The notes under the pieces are model-generated. The model saw nothing but the letters and a program-made list of their open reading frames with translations. It did no database searches and was not told the origin of the DNA. A stretch of 64,000 bases of DNA from Streptomyces asiaticus (GTDB lineage Bacteria > Actinomycetota > Actinomycetes > Streptomycetales > Streptomycetaceae): positions 4,650,001 to 4,714,000 of the forward strand of contig NZ_JAGSHX010000006.1 of assembly GCF_018138715.1 (NCBI RefSeq). Direction: 5' to 3'. This document shows positions 25,274 through 32,661 of this stretch, one piece after another; the first letter of the stretch is position 1; the number at the start of each line of letters is the position of its first letter. The translations under genes were made by a program, and so were the position numbers.

Positions 25274-26791
25274 ATGACTGCGATCGACCGTGGGACCGAC
25301 CGCGCCGGCCTCGTCGCCGTCGTCGGCACCGGCACGATGGGCCAGGGGATCGCCCAGGTGGCGCTGGCCGCGGGCCACCCCGTGCGGCTCTACGACGCCG
25401 TGCCCGGCCGTGCCTCCCGGGCCGCCGACGCCATCGCGGACCGGCTCGGCCGGCTGGTCGCCAAGGAGCGCCTCACCGCCGCCGACCGCGACGCCGCCCT
25501 CGGCCGGCTCACCCCCGTGGCCGACCTCGCGGACCTGGCCGGGGCGGGGCTGGTGGTCGAGGCGATCCTGGAGGAACTCGACGCCAAACAGCAGCTGTTC
25601 ACCGCGCTGGAGTCGGTGGTCTCCGACGGCTGTCTGCTCGCCACCAACACCTCCTCTCTCTCCGTCACCGCCGTCGCGGGCGTCCTGCGCCGCCCCGGCC
25701 GCCTCCTCGGTCTGCACTTCTTCAATCCGGCCCCGCTGATGCCGCTGGTGGAGGTGGTGCGCGGCGCCGCCACGGACGAGACCGCCGCCGACCGCGCCCA
25801 CGCCACCGTCGCGGCCTGGGGGAAGACCCCGGTGCGCTGCGCCGACATCCCCGGGTTCATCGTCAACCGGATCGCCCGCCCCTTCTACGCGGAGGCGTTC
25901 CGGGCGTACGAGGAGCGCGCCGCCGACCCCGCCACCCTGGACGCCGTGCTGCGCGAGTCCGGCGGTTTCAGGATGGGCCCCTTCGAGCTCACCGACCTGA
26001 TCGGCCAGGACGTGAACGAGGCCGTCACCCGATCCGTCTGGGAAGCGCTGTTCCACGATCCGAAATTCACCCCGTCCCTCGCCCAGCGGCAGCTCGTCGC
26101 CTCCGGGCGGCACGGGCGCAAGACGGGCCACGGCTGGTACGACCACACCGAGGGCGCCGGGCGGCCCGCCCCGCACACCGCGGAGCCGTGCGAGCCGCCC
26201 GGCAAGGTCGCCCTCCATGGCGACCTGGGGCCCGCACAGGGGCTGGTCGGTCTCATCGAGGAGACGGGCATACCGGTGACCCGCGAGCCCGTCGGGGCCC
26301 ATCTCGCCCTGCCCGACGGCACCCGCCTGTCCCTGGCCGACGGCACGACCGCCACCGACGACCCCTTCGCCGCGTCGGTCCGCTTCGATCTGGCGCTGGA
26401 CTACCGCACCGCCACCCGCGTCGCACTCGCGGCGTCCGCAGCCGCCCCCGAGGAGTCCCTGCGGTCCGCGGTCGGCCTGTTCCAGGCGCTCGGTAAGGAG
26501 GTCAGCGTGGTGCAGGACGTCCCCGGCATGGTCGTGGCCCGCACGGTCGCGATGCTCGTGGACTTCGCCGAGGACGCCGTCGCCCGCGGGGTGGCGAGCC
26601 CCGAGGACATCGACACCGCCATGCTGACCGGTGTCAACTACCCGCGCGGACCGCTGGCCTGGGGGCGCGCGCTCGGCGCCCGCTGGGTGCGCGACACCCT
26701 GCGCAACCTCCACCACGCCTGTCCGACCGGCCGCTACGCCCCTTCCCAGGCGCTGATCCGGCGTGCGGCCGCCGATGAGAGGCTGCTCTAA
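25274..26791 (+). CDS. paaH: PaaH-type 3-hydroxyacyl-CoA dehydrogenase
   Basis: 505 aa NAD-dependent dehydrogenase for the beta-oxidation stage of phenylacetate breakdown. N-terminal Rossmann motif GTGTMGQGIAQ (about 18-28), catalytic region TNTSSLSVTAVAG and HFFNPAPLMPLVEVV, PGFIVNRIARPFYAEAFRAYEE, and a first C-terminal helical domain (FELTDLIGQDVN). A second copy of that domain fills residues 385-500 (GMVVARTVAMLVDFAEDAV...DIDTAMLTGVNYPRGPL), the tandem layout typical of PaaH. ATG preceded by AAGGA. Operon with the TetR gene 2 nt downstream. Confidence 0.93.
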   Translation: MTAIDRGTDRAGLVAVVGTGTMGQGIAQVALAAGHPVRLYDAVPGRASRAADAIADRLGRLVAKERLTAADRDAALGRLTPVADLADLAGAGLVVEAILEELDAKQQLFTALESVVSDGCLLATNTSSLSVTAVAGVLRRPGRLLGLHFFNPAPLMPLVEVVRGAATDETAADRAHATVAAWGKTPVRCADIPGFIVNRIARPFYAEAFRAYEERAADPATLDAVLRESGGFRMGPFELTDLIGQDVNEAVTRSVWEALFHDPKFTPSLAQRQLVASGRHGRKTGHGWYDHTEGAGRPAPHTAEPCEPPGKVALHGDLGPAQGLVGLIEETGIPVTREPVGAHLALPDGTRLSLADGTTATDDPFAASVRFDLALDYRTATRVALAASAAAPEESLRSAVGLFQALGKEVSVVQDVPGMVVARTVAMLVDFAEDAVARGVASPEDIDTAMLTGVNYPRGPLAWGRALGARWVRDTLRNLHHACPTGRYAPSQALIRRAAADERLL

Positions 26792-26793
26792 TC

Positions 26794-27387
26794 ATGACCA
26801 TGGCCAAGCGCGACACCTACACGCCCGAATCGCTGCTCGCGGTCGCCGTGGAGGTGTTCAACGAGCGCGGCTACGACGGCACCTCCATGGAGCACCTGTC
26901 CCGGGCCGCCGGGATCTCCAAGTCCTCCATCTACCACCATGTGAAGGGCAAGGAGGAGCTGCTCAGGCTGGCCATAAGCCGGGCCCTGGACGGGCTGTTC
27001 GGCATCCTCCAGGAGCCCGCCGCACGCGAGGGCCGGGCGATCGAGCGGCTGGAGCACGTGGCCCGGCGCACCGCCGAGGTGCTGATGGAGGAGCTGCCCT
27101 ACGTCACGCTGCTGCTGCGCGTCCGCGGCAACACGGACACCGAGCGGTGGGCCATGGAGCGGCGCCGGGAGTTCGACCACCAGGTGGCCGAGCTGCTCAA
27201 GCAGGCCGCGGCCGACGGCGACCTGCGGTCCGACGTGGACGCCCGGCTGGCGACCCGGCTGCTCTTCGGCATGATCAACTCCATTGTGGAGTGGTACCGG
27301 CCGGGCCGCGGCGGGGCCGCTACCTCCCATGAGGTGGCCGAGGCCGTGATCCGTACGGCCTTCGCGGGCCTCCGCACCCAGACCTGA
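26794..27387 (+). CDS. paaR: TetR-family regulator, probable PaaR
   Basis: 197 aa. The N-terminal helix-turn-helix is plain (SLLAVAVEVFNERGYDGTSMEHLSRAAGISKSSIYHHVKGKEELL, about 13-57), with a helical ligand-binding domain behind it ending in MINSIVEWYRPG. Starts 2 nt after paaH, within the paa locus. Phenylacetyl-CoA is the natural effector of PaaR in other bacteria. It is the best candidate for binding ACCGA-N4-TCGGT at 20305, 25186 and 28063. Autoregulation through the paaH promoter is expected. The name rests on context and operator distribution. Confidence 0.85.
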   Translation: MTMAKRDTYTPESLLAVAVEVFNERGYDGTSMEHLSRAAGISKSSIYHHVKGKEELLRLAISRALDGLFGILQEPAAREGRAIERLEHVARRTAEVLMEELPYVTLLLRVRGNTDTERWAMERRREFDHQVAELLKQAAADGDLRSDVDARLATRLLFGMINSIVEWYRPGRGGAATSHEVAEAVIRTAFAGLRTQT

Positions 27388-27414
27388 CGCGCGACGCCCG
27401 CGGGGCGGTACGCC

Positions 27415-27433
27415 CGCGCCCGGTCCGGGCGCG
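27415..27433. terminator. Short GC hairpin between paaR and bkdR
   Basis: 7-bp stem CGCGCCC/GGGCGCG with loop GGTCC between convergent genes, followed by a partial third copy of the arm (CGCGCCCGGACC). Confidence 0.55.
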
Positions 27434-27472
27434 CCACACCCGCGCCCGGACCCGTCCACGGCCCTGGCCCCG

Positions 27473-27961
27473 CTACGGCTCCGAGTCCAGGTCCGTCTCC
27501 TCGAAGACCAGCAGGGTCCGGGTGCTCAGCACCTCCGGTATGGCCTGGATCCGGGTGAGGACCAGTTCGCGCAGCGAGCGGTTGTCCTCGGTGTGCACCA
27601 GCAGCAGCACATCGAAGTCTCCGCTGACCAGGGCGATGTGGGCGGCCCCGGGGAGCTGCCGGAGCTCTTCGCGCACGGTGCGCCAGGAGTTCTGGACGAT
27701 CTTCAGCGTGATGTACGCGGACGCGCCCTGTCCGGCCCGCTCCTGGTCCACCCGGGCGGTGAAGCCGCGGATCACTCCGTCGTCGATCAGGCGGTTGATC
27801 CGGGCGTAGGCGTTGGCGCGGGAGACGTGCACCTGCTCGGCCACGGAGCGTATGGAGGCGCGGCCGTCCATTTGGAGCAGACGCAGGATGTCGCGGTCGA
27901 TGGAGTCCAGCGGGCGCGCCGGGGGTTTGCCGTCCGGATTGGCCATCTGTTCGCCCGGCAT
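27473..27961 (-). CDS. bkdR: Lrp/AsnC-family regulator BkdR
   Basis: 162 aa. N-terminal helix-turn-helix (LDSIDRDILRLLQMDGRASIRSVAEQVHVSRANAYARINRL) and C-terminal RAM ligand/oligomerisation domain (YITLKIVQNSWRTVREELRQLPGAAHIALVSGDFDVLLLVHTEDN). Divergent from bkdA1, the position of the known bkd regulator in Streptomyces, where an Lrp-type protein responds to amino acids. ATG at 27961 has GGAGG 9 nt upstream; an ATG at 27982 with AGGA is possible and adds seven residues. Confidence 0.88.
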   Translation of the reverse strand: MPGEQMANPDGKPPARPLDSIDRDILRLLQMDGRASIRSVAEQVHVSRANAYARINRLIDDGVIRGFTARVDQERAGQGASAYITLKIVQNSWRTVREELRQLPGAAHIALVSGDFDVLLLVHTEDNRSLRELVLTRIQAIPEVLSTRTLLVFEETDLDSEP

Positions 27962-28019
27962 ATCGTCCCGCCTCCCCTTCATGGACGTCCTGTCTTCATC
28001 TCAGGGGTCGCAGAACCGT

Positions 28020-28028
28020 TTGTCCACA
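28020..28028 (+). promoter_or_regulatory. DnaA box TTGTCCACA between bkdR and bkdA1
   Basis: Perfect Streptomyces DnaA-box consensus. TTGTCC could equally be a -35 for bkdA1, with TAGCCA 18 bp downstream as -10; the two readings are not exclusive. Confidence 0.45.
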
Positions 28029-28062
28029 GGCTTGGGTCGCCTGTAGCCAAAATGCGTCAACG

Positions 28063-28076
28063 ACCGAACAATCGGT
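28063..28076. promoter_or_regulatory. PaaR-type operator ACCGAACAATCGGT upstream of bkdA1
   Basis: Same arms and spacing as the paa operators (ACCGA-N4-TCGGT), centre ACAA instead of ACGA. Lies 68 nt upstream of bkdA1, and would be just downstream of the predicted start site. Confidence 0.6.
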
Positions 28077-28143
28077 AGGGGAGGGCGATGCCGCCCGGCA
28101 CGCCCCGCCCTCCCGCCGTACGCCACGCCCAGGAGGTCGCGTC

Positions 28144-29286
28144 ATGACGGTCCTTGAGCAGCCCGGTGCCTACCGGCCCACTCCCCCGCCCGGCTGGCAG
28201 CCCCGCGTCGACGCCGCGCCGCTGCTGCCCGACGCGGAGCCGTACCGCCTGCTGGGCACCGCCGCTGCCGCCGACATCTCCCCCGATCTGCTGATCCGGC
28301 TCCACCGCGAGCTGGTGCGCGGCCGCCGGTACAACACGCAGGCCACCGCCCTCACCCGGCAGGGCCGGCTGGCCGTCTACCCCTCCTCCACCGGGCAGGA
28401 AGCCTGCCAGGTCGCGGCCGGGCTGGTGCTGGAGGACCGCGACTGGCTCTTCCCCAGCTACCGCGACACCCTGGCCGCCGTGGTCCGCGGGCTCGACCCC
28501 GTCGACGCCCTGACCCTGCTGCGCGGCGACTGGCACTCCGGGTACGACCCCCACACCCACCGCGTCGCCCCGCTGTGCACCCCGCTGGCCACCCAGCTGC
28601 CGCACGCCGTCGGCCTCGCCCACGCCGCCCGCCTCAAGGGCGACGATGTGGTGGCCCTCGCGCTGGTCGGCGACGGCGGCACCAGCGAGGGCGACTTCCA
28701 CGAGGCCCTCAACTTCGCGGCCGTATGGCACGCCCCGGTCGTCTTCCTCGTCCAGAACAACGGCTTCGCGATCTCCGTCCCGCTCGCCAAGCAGACCGCC
28801 GCGCCCTCCCTCGCCCACAAGGCGGTGGGATACGGGATGCCCGGCCGGCTCGTCGACGGCAATGACGCGGCCGCCGTCCACGAGGTCCTGGCGGAGGCGG
28901 TGCGCCGGGCCCGCGCCGGAGGCGGCCCCACCCTGGTGGAGGCGGTCACCTACCGCATCGAGGCGCACACCAACGCCGACGACGCCACCCGCTACCGCCC
29001 CGACTCCGAGGTCGAGGCATGGCGTGCCCACGATCCGATAGCGCTCCTGGAGGAGGCCATGCGGGACCGCCACCTGCTGGACGACGAGGGGGACCGGGCC
29101 GCGCGGGAGTCCGCGGAGCGGCTCGCCGCCGATCTGCGGACGCGGATGCACCAGGACCCGGTCCTCGACCCCATGGCGCTCTTCGAGCACGTCTACGCCG
29201 ACCGGACCAGCCAGCTGCGCGAGCAGGCGGCCCAGCTGCGCGCCGAGCTCGACGCCGAGGCCGCGGACGCCGGGAAGGGGGAGTGA
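28144..29286 (+). CDS. bkdA1: Branched-chain alpha-keto acid dehydrogenase E1 alpha (cluster 1)
   Basis: 380 aa thiamine-diphosphate subunit of BCDH, decarboxylating keto acids of Val, Leu and Ile to branched acyl-CoA, which feeds branched fatty acid and polyketide starters. The TPP motif begins GDGGTSEGDFHEALN and closes VQNN; YPSSTGQEACQVAAGL and the phosphorylation-loop-like YRIEAHTNADDATRYR are seen. ATG has GGAGGT 7 nt upstream. The stop overlaps the start of bkdB1 (TGATG). Cluster order is alpha-beta-E2, with no E3 gene nearby. Confidence 0.93.
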   Translation: MTVLEQPGAYRPTPPPGWQPRVDAAPLLPDAEPYRLLGTAAAADISPDLLIRLHRELVRGRRYNTQATALTRQGRLAVYPSSTGQEACQVAAGLVLEDRDWLFPSYRDTLAAVVRGLDPVDALTLLRGDWHSGYDPHTHRVAPLCTPLATQLPHAVGLAHAARLKGDDVVALALVGDGGTSEGDFHEALNFAAVWHAPVVFLVQNNGFAISVPLAKQTAAPSLAHKAVGYGMPGRLVDGNDAAAVHEVLAEAVRRARAGGGPTLVEAVTYRIEAHTNADDATRYRPDSEVEAWRAHDPIALLEEAMRDRHLLDDEGDRAARESAERLAADLRTRMHQDPVLDPMALFEHVYADRTSQLREQAAQLRAELDAEAADAGKGE

Positions 29287-30335
29287 TGACCACCGCCGTC
29301 GGGACCGACACCGCCCGTAAGCCCGCCACCATGGCCCAGGCCCTCGGCCGCGCGCTGCGCGACGCCATGGCCGCCGACCCGTCCGTCCATGTCCTCGGCG
29401 AGGACGTGGGCACCCTGGGCGGCGTCTTCCGGATCACCGACGGGCTCGCCGAGGAGTTCGGCGAGGACCGCTGCACGGACACGCCGCTGGCCGAGGCGGG
29501 GATCCTCGGCACCGCCGTGGGCATGGCGATGTACGGGCTGCGGCCGGTGGTCGAGATGCAGTTCGACGCCTTCGCCTATCCGTCCTTCGAGCAGCTCATC
29601 AGCCATGTCTCGCGGATGCGCAACCGCACCCGGGGCGCGATGCCCATGCCGATCACCGTGCGGGTCCCCTACGGGGGCGGCATCGGCGGCGTCGAGCACC
29701 ACAGCGACTCCTCCGAGATCTACTACATGGCCACCCCCGGCCTCCAAGTCGTCGCCCCCGCGACCGTCGCCGACGCCTATGGGTTGCTGCGCGCCGCCAT
29801 CGCCTCCGACGACCCCGTGATCTTCCTGGAGCCCAAGCGGCTGTACTGGTCCAAGGCCGACTGGTCGGCCGACGCCCCCGAGCAGGTGCCGCCCATCGGG
29901 CGTGCGGTGGTGCGCGGGCCCGGCAGCGGCGGCGGGCGCAGCGCCACCTTGATCTCCTACGGCCCCTCCGTGCCGGTGTGCCTCGAAGCCGCCGAGGCGG
30001 CCCGGGCCGAGGGCTGGGATCTTGAGGTCGTCGATCTGCGCTCGCTCGTCCCCTTCGACGACGAGACGGTGTGCGCCTCCGTGCGCCGCACCGGCCGCGC
30101 GGTCGTCGTCCATGAGTCCACGGGCTTCGGCGGGCCCGGCGGGGAGATCGCCGCCCGGGTCACCGAGCGCTGCTTCCACCATCTGGAGGCGCCCGTGCTG
30201 CGGGTCGCCGGATTCGACATCCCCTACCCGCCGCCGATGCTGGAGCGGCACCATCTGCCCGGGGTGGACCGGGTGCTGGACGCCGTCGCCCGGCTCCAGT
30301 GGGAGTCGGAGTGGACCGAGGGGAGCGCGGTCTGA
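29286..30335 (+). CDS. bkdB1: Branched-chain alpha-keto acid dehydrogenase E1 beta (cluster 1)
   Basis: 349 aa transketolase-type subunit. Family blocks: VHVLGEDVGTLGGVFRITDGL, DTPLAEAGILGTAVGMAMYGLRPVVEMQF, RVPYGGGIGGVEHHSDSSE and VVVHESTGFGGPGGEIAARV. One base is shared with the bkdA1 stop and one with the bkdC1 start, so all three genes are translationally coupled. Related to, but clearly diverged from, the second copy at 45766. Confidence 0.94.
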   Translation: MTTAVGTDTARKPATMAQALGRALRDAMAADPSVHVLGEDVGTLGGVFRITDGLAEEFGEDRCTDTPLAEAGILGTAVGMAMYGLRPVVEMQFDAFAYPSFEQLISHVSRMRNRTRGAMPMPITVRVPYGGGIGGVEHHSDSSEIYYMATPGLQVVAPATVADAYGLLRAAIASDDPVIFLEPKRLYWSKADWSADAPEQVPPIGRAVVRGPGSGGGRSATLISYGPSVPVCLEAAEAARAEGWDLEVVDLRSLVPFDDETVCASVRRTGRAVVVHESTGFGGPGGEIAARVTERCFHHLEAPVLRVAGFDIPYPPPMLERHHLPGVDRVLDAVARLQWESEWTEGSAV

Positions 30336-31804
30336 TGGCTGTCGTAAGGGAGTTCACCCTGCCCGATCTGGGCGAGGGGCTGACCGGCGCCGAGATCGTG
30401 CGCTGGCTGGTCCAGGTCGGCGAGGTGGTCGCGGTCGACCAGCCGGTGGTCGAGGTCGAGACGGCCAAGGCGATGGTGGACGTGCCGTGCCCCTACGGCG
30501 GTGTGGTGACGGCCCGTTACGGCGAGGAGGGCGCGGAGGTGCCGGTCGGGGCGGCGCTGATCACGGTCGCCGTGCCGGAGGGCTCGGACGACGGATCCGG
30601 TCCGCCGGTCGCCGAGAGCGCGATCGACGGCACGTCGGGCAATGTGCTGGTCGGCTATGGCACGGCCGGTCCCGCCGCGCGGCGCCGCCGGGTTCGGCCC
30701 TCCCCCGGGCCGCTGCGCGAGATGCCCACGGCCCCTGGCGGACCGTTGCCCGAGACGGCGGCGGCCCCCGCCCCACTCCCGCGCGAGACGGCGGCGGCCC
30801 CCGCCGCGCCCGTACGCGAGACGGCGGCGGCCCCCGTCAGGCCGGTGGGCGAGACGGTGACGGCTCCCGCAGGGCCCCTTCCGGTGATCTCGCCCCTGGT
30901 ACGGCGGCTGGCCCGGGAGCACGATGTCGATCTGCGGCAGCTCAGGGGCTCGGGCCCCGAGGGACTGATTCTGCGGGCGGACGTCGAGCGCGCGGTCGCG
31001 GGCACGGCGCCCGCCCCTGCCACTCCTGCACCCGCCACTCCTGCACCCGCCGCCCCCGCCCCCGCCGCTCCCGCACCCGTAGCGCCAGCGCCCGCCTCCG
31101 CAGGCCGCGCCCCGGAGGGGGAGCGGGTTCCGCTGCGGGGGGTGCGGGGCGCTGTGGCCGACAAGCTCGCGCGCAGCCGGCGCGAGATCCCCGACGCGAC
31201 CTGCTGGGTGGACGCCGACGCGACCGAACTGCTCGCCGCCCGTGCGGCGATGAACGCCGCGGGCGAGGCCAAGGTCTCCGTGCTCGCCCTCCTGGCCCGT
31301 ATCTGCACGGCGGCCCTCGCGCGCTTCCCCGAGCTCAACGCCACGGTGGACATGGAGGGCCGGGAGATCATCCGGCTCCCCGGCGTCCACCTCGGCTTCG
31401 CGGCCCAGACGGACCGGGGTCTGGTGGTCCCGGTGGTGCGTGACGCCCACACGCGGACCATAGAGGGGCTCTCCGAGGAGATCGCCCGGCTGACCGAGGC
31501 CGCGCGGACCGGGACCCTCGCCCCCGCGCAGCTCACCGGCTCCACCTTCACCCTGAACAACTACGGGGTGTTCGGGGTCGACGGCTCGACGCCGATCATC
31601 AACCACCCCGAGGCGGCGATGCTCGGGGTCGGGCGGATCGCCCCGAAGCCCTGGGTGCACCAGGGTGAGCTGGCGGTGCGCCAGGTGGTGCAGCTGTCGT
31701 TCACCTTCGACCACCGGGTGTGCGACGGGGGCACCGCCGGCGGATTCCTGCGGTTCGTGGCCGACTGCGTGGAGCAGCCCATGGTGTTGCTGCGGCGGCT
31801 GTAG
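30335..31804 (+). CDS. bkdC1: Branched-chain dihydrolipoyl acyltransferase E2 (cluster 1)
   Basis: 489 aa core subunit. N-terminal lipoyl domain (about 1-80) with lipoylated Lys in VETAKAMVD; a Pro/Ala/Thr linker with repeated ETAAAP units (about 140-185); peripheral-subunit-binding domain (ISPLVRRLAREHDVDLRQLRGSG); second Ala/Pro linker; catalytic acyltransferase domain with FDHRVCDGGTAGG near the C-terminus. The linkers are longer and more repetitive than in cluster 2. Only one lipoyl domain. Confidence 0.94.
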   Translation: MAVVREFTLPDLGEGLTGAEIVRWLVQVGEVVAVDQPVVEVETAKAMVDVPCPYGGVVTARYGEEGAEVPVGAALITVAVPEGSDDGSGPPVAESAIDGTSGNVLVGYGTAGPAARRRRVRPSPGPLREMPTAPGGPLPETAAAPAPLPRETAAAPAAPVRETAAAPVRPVGETVTAPAGPLPVISPLVRRLAREHDVDLRQLRGSGPEGLILRADVERAVAGTAPAPATPAPATPAPAAPAPAAPAPVAPAPASAGRAPEGERVPLRGVRGAVADKLARSRREIPDATCWVDADATELLAARAAMNAAGEAKVSVLALLARICTAALARFPELNATVDMEGREIIRLPGVHLGFAAQTDRGLVVPVVRDAHTRTIEGLSEEIARLTEAARTGTLAPAQLTGSTFTLNNYGVFGVDGSTPIINHPEAAMLGVGRIAPKPWVHQGELAVRQVVQLSFTFDHRVCDGGTAGGFLRFVADCVEQPMVLLRRL

Positions 31805-31833
31805 CGGATGCCCGGCGGCGCCATACTCATGGG

Positions 31834-32661
31834 GTGACTCCAGGTGCGTATGACGCAGTGATCCTGGCCGGGGGCGCCGCTCGGCGGCTCGGTGGGGTGG
31901 ACAAGCCCGCGCTGCGGGTGGGCGGGCGAGCCCTGCTCGACCGGGTGCTGGACGCATGCCGCGGCGCCGGGCGGACCGTCGTCGTCGGCCCGCGCAGACC
32001 CACGGCGCGGCCGGTGCGGTGGGCCCGGGAGGAGCCCCCCGGCGGCGGTCCGGTCGCGGCCGTCGACGCGGGCGTCCGGCAGACCACGGCTCCGGTCGTC
32101 CTCGTCCTCTCCGCCGATCTGCCCTTCCTCACCCACGAGACCGTCGAGACCCTCCTCACCGGTCTCCAGGGTGCCGAAGGGGCCGTGCTCATCGACCCCG
32201 ACGGCCGTGAGCAGCCCCTTGTCGCCGCCTACCGCGCCGAGCCGCTGCGCCGCGAGATCGCCCTCCTCGCCACCGAACACGGCGGCCTCGGCGGGCTGCC
32301 CCTCCGCCTCCTCGTCTCCGAGCTGGCCCTGGCCCGCCTCCGGCACCCCACCGCGTCGTTCGACTGCGACACCTGGGAAGACATCACCACGGCTCGAGCG
32401 CGCATCAGGGAGCATGGACACGTGTTGGACGAATGGATTGCCGCAGTCAAGGCCGAACTCGGGATCGACCTGGATGTCGACACCGCGGCCCTACTCGATC
32501 TTGCCCGTGACGCCGCACATGGCGTCGCCCGGCCCGCCGCCCCCCTGACCACCTTTCTCGTCGGCTACGCCGCGGCCCAGAAGGGCGGTGGCCCGGAGGC
32601 GCTGGCCGACGCCACCGAGAAGGCCGTGGCGCTGGCGGCGCGTTGGGCCGAGGAGCAGTGA
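31834..32661 (+). CDS. mobA: MobA-like nucleotidyltransferase fused to DUF6457
   Basis: 275 aa. Residues 1-190 are a molybdenum-cofactor guanylyltransferase-type domain: AVILAGGAARRLGGVDKPAL (GTP-binding), the PGGGPVAAVDAG and SADLPFL motifs. Residues 195-275 (LDEWIAAVKAELGIDLDVD... to AARWAEEQ) form a helical domain seen on its own in many actinobacteria as DUF6457. GTG start at 31834 leads directly into the fold. The stop overlaps the moeA start, indicating a cofactor-biosynthesis operon. The fusion suggests that the helical domain works on the same pathway. Confidence 0.85.
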   Translation: MTPGAYDAVILAGGAARRLGGVDKPALRVGGRALLDRVLDACRGAGRTVVVGPRRPTARPVRWAREEPPGGGPVAAVDAGVRQTTAPVVLVLSADLPFLTHETVETLLTGLQGAEGAVLIDPDGREQPLVAAYRAEPLRREIALLATEHGGLGGLPLRLLVSELALARLRHPTASFDCDTWEDITTARARIREHGHVLDEWIAAVKAELGIDLDVDTAALLDLARDAAHGVARPAAPLTTFLVGYAAAQKGGGPEALADATEKAVALAARWAEEQ

